A DNA stretch of 64,000 nucleotides from Isoetes taiwanensis (lineage: Eukaryota; Streptophyta; Lycopodiopsida; Isoetales; Isoetaceae): positions 8,584,108-8,648,107 of the forward strand of contig JAJEKV010000057.1 of NCBI GenBank assembly GCA_021234155.1. The letters are read 5' to 3'. Positions 11,349-23,608 of this stretch are shown here, piece by piece; within the stretch, counting starts at the first letter, position 1; each line of letters opens with the position of its first letter. The notes under the pieces were generated by a model, which saw only the letters and a list, made by a program, of their open reading frames with translations, was not told the origin of the DNA and ran no database searches. The translations under genes were made by a program, and so were the position numbers.

Positions 11349-11851
11349 ACTCCAACTTGATCAAACTTCATAAGGTTATGCCATGCTTCATGTTGACCAA
11401 CCTTGAACGTATTTAGACATATATTCATAGAGGAGTCATGCTTTGCGCGATCAAACCTTAGAGGGGTTATCCTTGCTTGATGAAACTTTAGTTGTAGCAC
11501 AACTTTACAATTACGTCGATCTGCAATAAGACCTTAATTCTATTTAGACATAAATCTATAGAGGGATTATGCCTTGCTCGATCAAACCTCAATCATAGAG
11601 CGTTATCATTGCTCGATCAAACTATAGTTGTGGTACAACTTCACAGTTATGTCCTTCGGCGAGTTCACGAAGTGTCAGCACGCTCATAAAACAAACCGAC
11701 CAAGATGGGGTTCGAACCCATAATCTCCCATTTCGGAGGCGAGCGCCTTGTCCATTAGGCCACATGGTCATTGCTATATTTGGATTTTCACCTGAGACAC
11801 TAGGATGGTTTGTGTTTTTCTTTTAAGTAAGGAACAAGTATGGTAGGCAAC
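11349..11851. repeat. tRNA-Arg tandem unit, interrupted by LINE
   Basis: The unit runs from 'tccaacttgatcaaac' to 'aacaagtatggtaggcaac'. The last 16 bp (11836-11851) reappear at 14788-14803 with one mismatch, as the target-site duplication of the LINE inserted here. It contains the tRNA copy at 11697-11769. Confidence 0.9.
11697..11769 (-). tRNA. tRNA-Arg(CCG), degenerate anticodon stem
   Basis: 73-nt cloverleaf on the minus strand: acceptor GACCATG/CTTGGTC, D arm GCC/GGC, T arm ATGGG-TTCGAAC-CCCAT. The anticodon loop is CTCCGAA (anticodon CCG). The 3' anticodon strand is ATGGG instead of GCGAG, which gives a C-A mismatch and wobble pairs, so function is doubtful. A TTTT terminator follows about 7-10 nt downstream. 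Confidence 0.75.
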
Positions 11852-14787
11852 TTTACTGGACACTTTGTATCAGGACCTGCTCCATTCTCGACAGGGACGT
11901 CTTCCAGGTGTTCATGATCGTGATATTTTGGCACAGATCCAAGCATTGGAGGAAGAGCAAATTCAGCAAGCAAAGATGAAGGCAGGTCTGCAGTGGTTTC
12001 GTGATGGAGACCGTTGTACGGGCTTCTTTTTTCGTGCAGCTAAGAGGCATCGCATGACATCAACCAGAGCCGACTGAACTCAGGCAGCATCTGCATAACC
12101 ACTTCCAGACATTTTTTGCTGAGAAACACCCTTTCAATCAGAAATGCAAGATGTTGTTTTATCTAGGATTTCCCCCATCATCTCTGGTGAGCAACGCGAG
12201 TCAATAGAGGTGGCTATGACAGCTGATGATTTAGGTTCGGCAGTCTTTGTACTGAAAAGAGGCAAATGCCCAGGTTTGGATGGTTTGCCAATTGAGTTCT
12301 TCCAGGAGTATTGGGAATGGCTGGAGCGAGCTGTGTATGATGCTTTCTGTGACTTTCGGCGGTCCACTGCTTTGGATAGAATTCTAAACACAGGTGCCAT
12401 CTCACTCATCCCCAAGGTCAAGGATCCTCAGACTATTTCAGATTGGCGGCCCATTACCTTATTGTCGTCCGTATATAAGATCTTCGCCAAGGCTTTTGCA
12501 GAGCGGGTAAAGGACATCTTGGCAGAGTCCATCTCAACAACCCAGTCAGGTTTTCTTCCAAAACGGTGCATTTTGAATAATGTTGCTGCTGCTTACGAGG
12601 GAATTTATTGGGCACGTAGGCAAAACCTTCCAGTTGTATACCTTAAGCTTGATTTTGCAAAAGCGTATGACAGTGTCAGCTGGGAATTCATGCGCCGCTG
12701 TATGCTGAGACTGGGATTTGGGGAACAGATCACATCAGATATTATGAAGTTGCATATCTCCGCTCGGGCGACTGTCCTGTTCCATGGTGAGCCGTCACAT
12801 GCCTTTTCACTCGGTCGTGGTATTCGCCAGGGATGCCCTTTAGCACCATTGCTTTTCACAATTGTTGCAGAGGCTTTGTCACAGTTATTCACCATTGCAA
12901 CGACAGAGGGACTTCTCCATGGTCTTGCAATGGAGGACGGCCCACAAGAGGTGTGCAATCAATATGCAGACGACACGTTCCTCTTCCTAATCGCTAATGA
13001 TGAGAATCTTGCTGCTGTCAAAATGCTTTTAGATAGTTTTTCACTGGCTTTTGGTGTTCTTGTGGGGTGGCAGAAGTGTACAGCTCTGTGGACATTGGAT
13101 AATCCGGCTCCGGCATGTGTTCACGATTATCCATGGAAATTACTTGCGCATGGACAGGCCATCAAGTTGTTGGGGATTCCAGTTGGCATCCGTGTTACTA
13201 TGGGGGCTGCATGGGAGGAGATCATTAGGGGTTTGGAGAAGCACTTGTTCTGGTGGTCCACTGCTAAGTTGTCTCTTGCGGGTCGCATTACAGTGGCCAA
13301 GTCAGTCCTTAGTAGTACCCATGTTTATATGGCATCCTTACTGCTAGCACCACAGATCAAAGTGCGTGAGCTCATTGCAATAGTTTGGAACTTTATTTGG
13401 GCAGGTACTAAGGAAGGTGATGTGGTTAAGGTGGCTTGATCGAAGTGCATCCTTCCAAAATGGGCAGGTGGTCTGGGTATCAGATGGACTTCTTACTGCA
13501 GAGCAAAGTGCTTATTTCAAAGTTCATTTGGAGACTCCTGAATGGTGAGGATGACTCTCCTGGTTCACGCCTTCTTAGACAAGCTCTTGGTCACTGTATC
13601 CCTCTAGGCAAGAAGGCTGTCAAGCCAGTCCTACCTTGGGCTTTATTTCAGACTCTGCAGCCTTTTCCAAGTGCTTCTCCATTTTTGAGTGGCTTATTGG
13701 CAGCATGGGAGGCAGTCAGACATCTTTTCTGGCCATGCCCCTCTATCCACACCCTATTGGAGACTCCATGGTGGTGGGCGCCACTGCCTCCAGACCCCTC
13801 AGCACCTCCATTGGCAGCCTCAGTTCATCCCCTTACATAGAGACGATGGGTTCTTGCAGGTGTTGTCTCTATTCAAGCATGGTATGAGGAGGGTCGCCTA
13901 CTGTCTTGGCCTGAATTTCAGGCAAAGTTCCTGCTCTCTCGTTGGGATACATCTCTATGGGAGAAGGTCGCAGAAAATTTGCCTCTTATAGTGCAAGTTG
14001 GTGTTGCTGAAAGGGTGCCATGGGACTGTCATGAAAGTATTCACAAAGGCAAGCAATTTGTCAGATCAGTATATCGCCTTCTTTTAGCACCACAACCCCT
14101 CCAGTTGCCAGATGGGTGGCACCTACATGTTCCACAGCCCACTTTGTGTCGTACATGGCGATGGCTTTGGGATAGGTTGCTCCACCCTAAAGTCTGGCAG
14201 GTTATCCACAGGTGCCTGCGGGTTAATGCCTTTCGACATCGCTATGATCTTCGCATATCTGCAGTATGCTCGCTCTGTCTTTCGGACGTTGACACTCTTG
14301 AGCATTGTCTCTTTGATTGTCCTGAGGTTCAAATAGCGTGGTCCTGGCTACAAGGTTTGTTTAACAGTACATTGGACTGCCGATGCATCCTTTTGGCGTC
14401 CTATCCCAACGCATGGCCTCCAGCTAAACAAAGGGCATTTCATCTTGGTTCTGGTTGGCTCCTATGGTCGATATGGGAGCGTCGCAGACACCACATCTTT
14501 CAGGGCATTTATTCATCTGAACACAGTGTTATTACAGTGGCCCAGAAAAAGATATTGACAGCCTGCGAATGTTCCTCCCTTGACTCAGAAATGGTGGAAC
14601 GCATCTGAATTCAGTATCTTCGAATTGATTCTTATCATTAGTCTCCTATTCTGGAGTAAGTACATTGTGCTCCAGGCTCGTGCTCCTATGGCATCTTTGT
14701 GTGCTTACACAGTTAGATGAGACATGTAAATTTTGTATTTTTTCTCTGATTAATAAACTTTTTGGCTTTCGTCCTTCCAAAAAAAAA
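11852..14787 (+). mobile_element. L1-type LINE, 5'-truncated
   Basis: A 2.9 kb non-LTR retrotransposon with reverse-transcriptase and zf-RVT regions, a poly(A) tail (14779-14789) and a ~16-bp target duplication (11836-11851 and 14788-14803, one mismatch). It begins within the linker between endonuclease and RT, so the endonuclease and ORF1 are missing; 5' truncation is typical of L1 insertion. The target lies inside the tRNA-Arg tandem unit. Removing the LINE plus one duplication leaves tRNA spacing of about 978 bp, the normal unit length. Confidence 0.93.
11865..14608 (+). pseudogene. LINE ORF2 remnant (RT + zf-RVT), frameshifted
   Basis: Pieces in order: the pre-RT linker (11865-12077, motif GLQWFRDGDRCTGFFF); the reverse transcriptase (12144-13439), with KLDFAKAYDSVSWEF near residue 170, GIRQGCPLAPLLF near 226 and catalytic QYADDTFLF near 273; then, after a stop at 13437 and a change of frame, LLQSKVLISKFIWRLLN (13436-13840); and finally a zinc-knuckle zf-RVT domain (13979-14608) with CSLCLSDVDTLEHCLFDC. 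The RT palm motifs are intact, but at least three frame breaks preclude a complete polyprotein. Confidence 0.9.
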
Positions 14788-15626
14788 AAGAATGGTAGGC
14801 AACCATCTAAACCTGACTCCAAAAGGATTTTTTTTTTTTTATCAACCTTACAACTAGTCGTATATAAGAACAATCCCACAAAATTCATACATCTGCTAAA
14901 TCTATCCTTATGGCGTATTCTATAGAAAACCATAAACTAACTTGTAATGGATTTGGGACCAAAAGAATCTAAGGACACAAGATTTATAGCTCATTTATAT
15001 GCCTAGTACAGATTCCAGTATTGCGCCTAATGAAACCTTTATTTTTGTTCAATATAATCCAACAGTAATTTGGCGTATTTCGCAAAAAAGAGAAAAGAAA
15101 AAGAAAAAGAGAGTAATTTTTGCGTAATTTGGCAGGTTCACATATTATGAATCACTCGTACTTCTTGGTCAATATAATAGAGATATGTATGCCTTATATT
15201 ATATTTTAGAACCAAGTAAGCAACATGTAAAAAATCAACTAATGCTCCAACTTCATCAAACTTCATAAGGTTATGCCATGCTTCATGTTGACCAACCTTG
15301 AACGTATTTAGACATATAATCATAGAGGAGTCATGCTTTGCTCGATCAAACCTTAGAGGGGCTATCCTTGCAGTTGTAGCACAACTTTACAGTTGCGTCG
15401 ATCTGCAATAAGACCTTAATTCTATTTAGACATAAATCTATAGAGGGATTATGCCTTGCTTGATCAAACCTCAATCATACTTAAAAATAAATTACAGAGG
15501 GTTTACAGATTAATCAATCAAACCTTAGAGTGTTATCATTGCTCGATCAAACTATAGTTGTGGTACAACTTCACAGTTATGTCCTTCGGCGAGTTCATGA
15601 AGTGTCAGCACGCTCATAAAACAAAA

Positions 15627-15700
15627 CGAACCAAGACGCGATTCGAACCCATAATCTCTCGCTCCGGAGGCGAGCACCTTGTCCATTAGGTCACATGGTC
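15627..15700 (-). tRNA. tRNA-Arg(CCG) pseudogene
   Basis: The anticodon arm is perfect (CTCGC-CTCCGGA-GCGAG). However, the T stem pairs ATGGG with CGCGT, the acceptor has an extra base (74 nt in total) and the D stem is changed (GACC/GGTG). It is probably non-functional. Confidence 0.7.
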
Positions 15701-16633
15701 ATATTTGGATTTTCACCTGAGACACTAGGATGGTTTGTGTTTTTCTTTTAAGTAAGAAACAAGAATGGTAGGCAGCCATCTAAACCTGACTCAAAAAGGA
15801 TTTTTTTTTATCAACCTTACAACTAGCCGTATATAAGAACAATCCCACAAAACTCATACATCTGCTAAATCTATCCCTATGGCGTATTCTATAGAAAACC
15901 ATAAACTAACTTGTAATGGATTTGGGACCAAAAGAATCTAAGGACACAAGATTTATAGCTCATTTATATGCCTAGTACAGATTGCAGTGTTGCGCCTAAT
16001 GAAACCTTTGTTTTTGTTCAATATAATCCAACAGTAATTTTGCGTATTTCGCAAAAAAGAGAAAAGAAAAAGAAAAAGAGAGTAATTTGGCGTAATTTGG
16101 CAGGTTCACATATTACGAATCACTCAAATACTTCTTGGTCAATATAATGGAGATATGTATGCCTTATATTATATCTTAGAACTAAGTAAGCAACATGTAA
16201 AAAATCAACTAATGCTCCAACTTGATCAAACTTCATAAGGTTATGCCATGCTTTCATGTTGACCAACCTTGAACGTATTTAGACATATATTCATAGAGGA
16301 GTCATGCTTCGCTCGATCAAACCTTAGAGATGTTATCCTTGCTTGATGAAACTTTAGTTGTAGCACAACTTTACAGTTACGTCAATCTGCAATAAGACCT
16401 TAATTCTATTTACACATAAATCTATAGAGGGATTATGCCTTGCTCGATCAAACCTCAATCATACTTTAAAATAAATGGTAGAGGGTTTACAGCTTAATCA
16501 ATCAAACCTTAGAGCGTTATCATTGCTCGATTTAGAGCATTATCATTGCTCGATCAAACTATAGTTGTGGTACAACTTCACAGTTATGTGCTTCGGCGAG
16601 TTCATGAAGTGTCAGCACGCTCATAAAACAAAC

Positions 16634-16706
16634 CGACCAAGATGGGACTCGAACCCATAATCTCTCGCTCCGGAGGCGAGCGCCTTGTCCATTAGGCCAC
16701 ATGGTC
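16634..16706 (-). tRNA. tRNA-Arg(CCG), intact
   Basis: 73 nt on the minus strand. All four stems form: acceptor GACCATG/CTTGGTC with a U-U mismatch at 6-67 that is shared by the array's consensus, D GCC/GGC, anticodon CTCGC/GCGAG around CTCCGGA, and T ATGGG/CCCAT around TTCGAGT. Box A (TGGCCTAATGG) and box B (GGTTCGAGTCC) are present. An upstream CAA-like 'gcaat' and a downstream TTTT fit a pol III gene. Confidence 0.9.
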
Positions 16707-17299
16707 ATTGCTATATGTGGATTTACACCTGAGACACTAGGATGGTTTGTGTTTTTCTTTTAAGTAAGAAACAAGAATGGTAGGCAACCATCTAAACCTG
16801 ACTCAAAGAGGATTTTTTTTTTATCAACCTTATAACTAGCCGTATATAAGAACAATCCCACAAAATTCATACATCTGCTAAATCTATCCCTATGGCGTAT
16901 TCTATAGAAAACCATAAACTAACTTGTAATGGATTTGGGACCAAAAGAATCTAAGAACACAAGGTTTATAGCTAATTTATATGCGTAGTACAGTTACCTA
17001 TTTAAGCCTAATGAAACCTTTGTTTTTGTTCAATATAATCAAAGCGATAATTTGGTATTTTCATAAAAAAAAAAAAGAAAAAAAAGAAAAAGAGAGTAAT
17101 TTGGTGTAATTTGGCAGGTTCACATATTACGAATCACTCGTACTTCTTGGTCAATATAATGGAGATATGTATGCCTTATATTATATTTTAGACTAAGTAA
17201 GCAACATGTAAAAAATCAACTAATGCTCCAACTTGATCAAACTTCATAAGGTTACCAGGGCATGTTGACCAACCTTGAGCGTTATTTAGACATATATTC

Positions 17300-19250
17300 A
17301 TGAAGCTATAAATAATATATTGTAGCAATAAGAGAGTAACTTTCGAAGAGCTCCATTATTTCGTCAATTGCAATAAGTCGTTTAATTCCTTATGCCATTT
17401 GCTCTATAGAGGATTTTATCCTTTTTCTTTTCCCTACACACTTCCATTTGTTTTTACCTTTTTTCTCGTTTTCTTTACATGCTTTCTTTTCTTCTTTTTA
17501 GAGCATTATTTTTTTTTTTCCACCCCTTTCCCCCTCAACTTTTTTCCTTCCTATTCCCTTTCCATCTACCTTTTCAAGATGGACTCGAACCTTTCTATTT
17601 TCTCTTTTCGGACCCCTTCCTTCTTCCCTTTCTTTGTGGTTTTTTTCCTTTCCTTTCCCTTTTCCTCTTCCCTTCCTTTTCCATTTCCTTTTTTCCATGC
17701 CCTTTTCTCCACAGGCAACCTTCCCAAAAGAGGTTTTTTTTTTTCTATGCCCATTTTTCTCTTTTCTCCACCATTTTTCCTCTTCCCCTTTTTCTTTTTT
17801 TCCTTTTCCTTTTTATGCATTTTCCCAAAAAATTTTTACCCTTTTCTTCACCCTTTTTCCTCTTTCCCTTTATCTTGTTCCCTTTTCCCCTTCCCTGTTT
17901 TTTTTTTTCTCATGGCCTTATTCCGGTTTCCTTTTCCCCTTTCTTTTCTATTTTCTTTAATTTTCACTTTCCCTTTTTTCCATGCCTTTTTTCCTTCTCT
18001 TTCCCTTTTTTTTCCCCTTCTCTTTTCCTTTCCCATGCCTTTTTTGCTTCCGTTTTAATACGCTCTTTTTTGAAAACTTTTTTCCCTTTCTTCACCTTTT
18101 TCCCTCTTCCCATTTTTTTCCATGCCCTTCCCCTTCCCTTTTCCATTTTATCTCTTCCTTTTTCTTCGTGCACTTTTTTCAAATTTCCTTTCCCCTCCCT
18201 CTTTCTTTTTTCTTTCGCATTTCTTTTTTCCATGCCTTTTTTCCTTTCCTTATCCTCTTCCCCTTTATCTCGTACCCTTTCCGCCTTCCCTTTTCCCGTT
18301 TCCCTCTTCCCTTTTTTTAGCTTCCCTTTCCCCTTTATTTTTCTTTTTTCTTTTCGTTTCCCTTTCCCTTTTTCCATGCCCTTTTTCCCTTCCTTTCTCC
18401 CCATCCTTTTTTTGTTCCCCTTTTTCCTTTCCTTTTCCTCATTTTCCCAACCTTTCACTCTTCCCCTTTTTTTCCGGTGCCCTTATCCCATGCCATTTTC
18501 TCTTCCCTTTTCTTCTTTCCTCATCCTTTCTCTTTTCTCCTTTTTCCCTTCCATTTTTTCATACCCTTTTTCCCTCCCTTCTCCCCTTTCTCTTCCCCTT
18601 TTTCCCGTGCCTTTCACCATTTTCCTTTTCCCTTTCCCTTTCCCTTTCTCTTTTCCCGGTGGCCTTTTTTCTATTCTATTTTCCTCCTCTCCTAACACTT
18701 TCTCTCTTCCCTTTTTTTCCCTTCCATTTCCCCCCCACCCTCGCCTTTTCCCTTTCCCTTTCCCTTTCCCTTTCCTTTTTCCTTCCCCTTTTTTCTTTTT
18801 TTTTTTTCCTTTCCTTTTCCCTTCCCTTTTCCTTCGGCCCTTTTGCCTTCACTTTCTCCTTTTCTTTCGGCCCTTTTGCCTTCCCCTTTTTCATTTTCTC
18901 CTTCCCTTTCCCTTTTTCACTTCCCCACTTTTTTTTTCTTTTTCCCACTTTCCCTTTTCCTTTTTCTATTTTCATCTATCTATCTATCTATCTTTTATTT
19001 CTATTTTCCCTTTTTCCTTTCTCCCTTTCCTTTTGTCCTTTTCCCTTCCCTTTTCCATTTTTCCTCTCTTTTCCCTTTTTCCTTTCCCCTTTTACCCCTT
19101 CACTGTCGGATTGAGTGAATCTTATTGAAGCAACAATCAAGATGAAATTTTTGTTGAAGTCATGCACATGTCATCTTCACCGTCGATCGATCAAATTCTC
19201 AACCATTCGATCTAGGTCTCCATGGAAGACACATGCTATATTTATTTTTA
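17300..19250 (-). mobile_element. Outer minus-strand Helitron, main part
   Basis: The sequence between the pyrimidine tract and 19250 is, on the minus strand, clearly related to the 5' subterminal region of the plus-strand Helitron at 55907 (shared 'acttcaacnaaaatttcatcttga' text). Its 5' tip continues after the nested element at 23190-23205 (TCTTTATATTATATTA on the minus strand, flanked by A). The 3' hairpin end was not found near 17300, so the left boundary is uncertain. Confidence 0.6.
17399..19105. repeat. Homopyrimidine tract, 1.7 kb
   Basis: C/T on the plus strand with 'catgcccttttt' spacers and a short (TCTA)n run near 18976. Long open frames in both strands are composition artefacts. 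The purine strand is the sense strand of the enclosing Helitron, as in the other elements. Confidence 0.93.
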
Positions 19251-20185
19251 TCTTATATTATAATGTTGTGTAATGGACCACGCCCTAATCTGGACGGTTT
19301 GGATTCATTCGTATCACGTGGCATCATCCTAACCTTTCCTTGCAACTTACCTCTTTTTAGGGTTTTTTAGGGTTGTACTTTACGGCTGGAGCTGCTTGAT
19401 CTTCGGCTTCATTTGGCTAGGAATCCAATTCACTGAGAGGCGAGCCATTCCGGCATTGCCCAAAGGTTTGATGGATGCCAGTTCAAAGCCAAAAGCGCGA
19501 GAGTTTCTTTGGATACCGGTGAAAGATCGAATCTATAGTATCCAGTGAAAGGTCGAATCTATATTTCTATATTTTGTTCTTCAGTGCCGATTCTATATTT
19601 TGTGTTTGAATGGATACGAATTTGGCCCAGGGAAAGATCAATTCTATTTTTTTCGTTCTTGGTCGCGGGGAAAGTTTTACGCTTCTTTGCCATGCCGCTA
19701 TCCCTTTTGGAGAAAAAATAAGGTATGTGTTGTTTTGTTTCCATGGATATGGATCAGACTCTATTCATGCTTCAAATTTCATGCACTTGCATTTTCGTGA
19801 TTGGATCTGATTGGATGTGTTCAAGCTTCCCTTTGAAATGTGGGATATGGGTATGGAGCCGTTTCTCCATCTGGGGCATTCCACAAAAGCGTGTATAGCT
19901 TCCAACATGAAGCGGATTTGTGGGTTCTCTGACCATGGCAACCCTGTATGCTTTCTCGCCCCTTCCTGTCCCCTTGCCTAGCCATAAAAACTTGCATATC
20001 TGTTGATCACCGCCCATGTTGGATTTGCCTTGATAGCCTTTTTTAAAGAACTCATGAGCTCTGCAAAAAAAAAAAAAAGATATCGATTCAATAAACACTA
20101 ACTCATCATCCATGTTCAACATATCGCTTCAAAAGTTTACCTGTTGTGATAGGGTTGTGGCATTGAACTAATTATAATTTACATG

Positions 20186-20560
20186 TTTAGGTTACGTACT
20201 CTACGGGTAACTGGCGGGAAGAAGTGCTAGACTTTTGGAGTTGGAATGGGAATCTTTGTTCGTCTCCAAAGGCGATCTGGATGCTTACGGAGATAGAACT
20301 TCAATAGTACTTGGCCACGAGATAGGTATAAGAGTAAATCCATGTCTCACACTAACTATGATGGGGTTGCGGTAAGGTGGGGCCTTACTCATCATCTTGA
20401 AAAGTCTTTGCATGATTGTTGTCAAGCATGCATGGATCAGGCTAGAAGGCCAAACCAGGTGAAAAGAAATGCAACGTATGGGTGTTTTGTCTTGCAGAGA
20501 ATGGCTGCTTTTCTCCCGACATTTATGAACATACACCAAGAGCGCGGGCTGAAACAGGTA
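20186..20560 (+). pseudogene. Captured Cys-rich (PAN/Apple-like) exon fragment
   Basis: An open stretch with VRWGLTHHLEKSLHDCCQACMDQA is followed, after a one-base frame slip near 20480, by WVFCLAENGCFSPDIYEHTP in the next frame. It ends at an AG|GTAATG donor near 20559. The CCxxC...C spacing and the 'GCFSPDIYEH' phrase remind me of a conserved plant Cys-rich domain of PAN/Apple type; this is recollection and not a verified hit. The frame slip shows decay after capture. Confidence 0.45.
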
Positions 20561-20739
20561 ATGGACTGCTATTTTTTTCCAGAGGGCTACCTTTACTTTC
20601 TAATGAAAACATCTTTTCATGCTTGCATTTTTCTTTCTTATTGGAACTTATTTGACATTCACAGAACTTTCTCAGTAATGATTAGTGTGCTTCTTATTGA
20701 TTGTCTATATGTTTTTATAATATACAAAAACCATACTTG

Positions 20740-21040
20740 ATGTTTGAGATCTCTCTTATGTCAGAAAATTGTGCAGCATATGATCATGCTTTAAAAATAT
20801 GTAGGAATCAAAACGCCTTCTCACAGACCAAATGGGTTCAGGCTATAGCGGAGCTCTGGAAGATGCGGGGAGCAAGATTTGACAGTTTCTTGAGAATAGG
20901 AACTTTTTGTTGGAGTATTATGATCACAGTTTATACCGGCAAGGACATATAGATGAAGCTCTTACTCTCTTTAGAGAAATACGAGCAAAATGTTGTTTCA
21001 TGGAATCTTGCGACCACGAGGTCTATGTCACGTTGTAGGT
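20740..21040 (+). pseudogene. Captured helical-repeat-like fragment
   Basis: Two overlapping open frames on the plus strand. The downstream one (about 20890-21040) reads ...EYYDHSLYRQGHIDEALTLF..., which resembles a pentatricopeptide- or TPR-type helix pair. A frame change is needed to link it with the upstream part (NAFSQTKWVQAIAELWK). The fragment is too short for firm assignment. Confidence 0.25.
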
Positions 21041-21049
21041 TCTACATTT

Positions 21050-22130
21050 TGTAACAACCCAATCTTCTTCTACTCTATTTTCCACATAGATCTGATTAAA
21101 CATGTTGTCACATATGCTAACAAGAAAAGGCGGTGGAAGAAAGCGCACATAAGGCAAATCTACTAAAAGGGTATCTTCAAAAAGAGGCCTAAAGTCGCCA
21201 TCGAGGATTTGCAAGCGACAAAAGGATTTTTTTCGGGGTCTATGCTTAGCGCATCTTTGATAGATGAGATCAGTTTTGTCATAATACTCCACCAAAATCT
21301 TAAGAGTACTTCTCCATCAATAGGTACCATATGTGGTATAGTACCCAAATCTAAAAGGCTTCTTGCATCAAAGACACGGCAAGAAGACTATCCTCTTTAG
21401 AGACTCTATATTGAGATTGATAGGCTTAGAACTTAACACAGTCAAGGTTCCATGCTCATCTTTGAGATCTGAGAAAGAAATGCGCACGAGATGAAGGTGT
21501 GCGAGGGGCGACCTCTTCTCTAGACACCATTCTTCTTGCATCGAGTTTACGCTAAACCAATTTCCTCCATCGGCCACCTTTGCAATAAATATGTTCTTAG
21601 AATTTCCCCTGCGGATCCACAACCCGGAAAATGCACGTAGATATCGAAGAATCGAAGCGTGGATCCCTTACGGAACATGAAAAGAAGTCACCCCTTCATT
21701 GGATCTTTGCATTTTACGAATAGACACCATTCTTGGGTTTTGGTGGAGGGCATATACTACATCATGCTCTCCTATGGAATAGGCGATAAAATTTGCAAGA
21801 AGAATCATGACGAGATACCATCAAGGAAGGTGTGCATGCAAAAATCTCTTTGGAAAAGCCATACAAAAGGACGAATGCGGTTCTCAGGTGCACAAGGTTT
21901 TAATTTTGTGAAGATCATGTGCCCTGCATAAAAGCATGGCGCATGGCGAAGGGTATGGCTTTGAAGGGTCCCGATCATAAATACCATGGAAGAAAAAGCC
22001 TTCTTAATGGAGCAGCTTCGCTATTCACATGAATCGTGTCATCTTTCATGAGCTTTTTTTACATTATACGCCTCTTTAAATCTCTCAAAGAAAGTGAAAT
22101 ACCCACAGGATCTGACACCGCCATGTTAGA
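21050..22130 (-). pseudogene. Decayed minus-strand coding region, unrecognised
   Basis: Several minus-strand frames follow one another with small frame changes: GHMIFTKLKPCAPENRIRPF (about 21930-21805), then FIAKVADGGNWFSVNSMQEE through LVRISFSDLKDEHGTLTVL (21622-21368), then ILDGDFRPLFEDTLLVDLPY (about 21200). The composition looks like real protein, and about 300 residues could be involved. I do not recognise the family. Stops and slips between segments mark it as a captured, dead piece. Confidence 0.35.
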
Positions 22131-23189
22131 CTGCATATTGTCTATAGTTGGAAACCATTCTGGAGCTGCAAATTAAAATCGTAAAAGACAAGCACAAGTT
22201 GGAACAAAAAGATCCCAACATCTGTGCTACAATTTGGGTATCGGCGGCTTGAGGAGGTTTGGATCAGAAAAAATTGGATTATGAGATGCAGCGGAGATTT
22301 GGATAAGAAAAAATTGGATTATGAGACATCTAAGAATGGCATTGGACTTTATGGTAGTCACAACAGCCTTGGGGACTAGATAGCAAGACCATGTGAGCAA
22401 ATGATAATGTACTGAAATATCCATATTATTTAGTGAATATCCATGTTATATAGTACTGTAATATTAAAGGCATTCTTTTATTCTTTTTGTGTATGTCTTC
22501 TATCAACACAAAGCTAAAGCATGTATCTAGATGTGTAAAGAAAAAGGCATGTTATATGGAGAATTATCCATGTTAATAAGAGCTACACAAAGTACTTTGC
22601 AATGTTAATGAATGTTATCTTATGCATGGATGGACAAGAAAATCAACATCTAAAACATTATATCATCCTCAAAGAAGCAACCATAGAACTATATCATAGC
22701 TAAAACGTTATATCATCCTCAAAGAAGCAACCATAAAACCACATTATAGGAGTTGTTACTGCAAGATTGGAAAGAGGTGGTTTGTTAGATCTCTAGCAAC
22801 AAACTTTGAAGATAGCATTTATAAGAGTTGTGCAACAACGCAAAACCTAAAGCATTTAAGTAGGATCTATTAAACCTAAAGCATTTAAGTAGGATCTATA
22901 ATGTCCCTCATATCTATGCAATGACAGGCTCTGGTTCAACTATTCGGTATTTCAACTATTCACGCAATTGAATAGGCAACATTTCTAAAAGTCCAAAGAT
23001 ATACGCAACACAACTATTCATGTACATCACCAGGAACTTCCATCGATGGTGGGCAATTACATATATCAAATAGAATAGGCAAATTACAAAAGTAAGAATT
23101 GCATAGTGATGGGCTCACTTTCTCCATTGCAGCCCAAAACATTTATCGCCTCTCAACTTACACCCAGCAACGCTGGGCACCATTACTAG

Positions 23190-23205
23190 TAATATAATAT
23201 AAAGA
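23190..23205 (-). mobile_element. 5' tip of the outer Helitron, detached by nesting
   Basis: Sixteen bases that on the minus strand read TCTTTATATTATATTA and are followed on the plus side by T23206 and tRNA-unit sequence. They complete the element whose body lies at 17300-19250. Confidence 0.65.
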
Positions 23206-23608
23206 TGCCATGCTTCATGTTGACCAACCTTGAACGTATTTAGACATATATTCATAGAGGAGTCATGCTTTGCTCGATCAAACCTTAGAGGGGTTATCCT
23301 TGCTTGATGAAACTTTAGTTGTAGCACAACTTTACAATTACGTCGATCTGCAATAAGACCTTAATTCTATTTAGACATAAATCTATAGAGGGATTATGCC
23401 TTGCTCGATCAAACCTTAATCATACTTAGAAATAAATTATAGAGGGTCTACAGCTTAATCAATCAAACCTTAGAGCGTTATCATTGCTTGATCAAACTAT
23501 AGTTTTGGTACAACTTCACAGTTATGTCCTTCGGCGATAACGCTCGATCAAACTATAGTTTTGGTACAACTTGAGTTCACGAAGTGTCAGCACGCTCATA
23601 AAACAAAC

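Larger units (their letters stand above)
14788..17300. repeat. tRNA-Arg tandem array, about 2.5 units
   Basis: Head-to-tail units of about 1.0 kb. Each contains a minus-strand tRNA-Arg, a poly-T/'atcaaccttacaacta' landmark, an A-rich microsatellite of aaaaag type and a 'gctccaacttgatcaaact' landmark. Short open frames such as those starting MLQLKFHQARITP recur in every unit and are by-products of repeat conservation. The array decays into unrelated sequence near 17300. Confidence 0.93.
19251..23189 (+). mobile_element. Non-autonomous Helitron, 3.9 kb, nested
   Basis: The 5' end TCTTATATTATAATGTTGTG follows A19250. The 3' end has a hairpin (perfect core CCCAGC-AAC-GCTGGG), a 7-nt spacer and CTAG (23186-23189), followed by T23190. 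It sits 16 bp from the 5' tip of a minus-strand Helitron. It carries pieces of several genes (20186-20560, 20740-21040 and 21050-22130) but no Rep/helicase. The stretch 22200-23100 is AT-rich with short direct repeats (22650-22740 and 22840-22900) and no gene. Confidence 0.85.

Noticed and set aside
11315-11500. Short conserved frame beginning MLQLKFHQARITP found in every tandem unit (for example 24095-24352, 43580-43810)
   Set aside because: It is conserved only as part of the repeat unit. Copies contain stops and indels, and it reads across both coding phases of non-coding unit sequence.
17240-23206. Clean empty-site reconstruction for the outer Helitron at 17300-23205
   Set aside because: The left flank repeats about 60 bp that are also present to the right, and no 3' hairpin is found near 17300, so a simple insertion does not explain the join.
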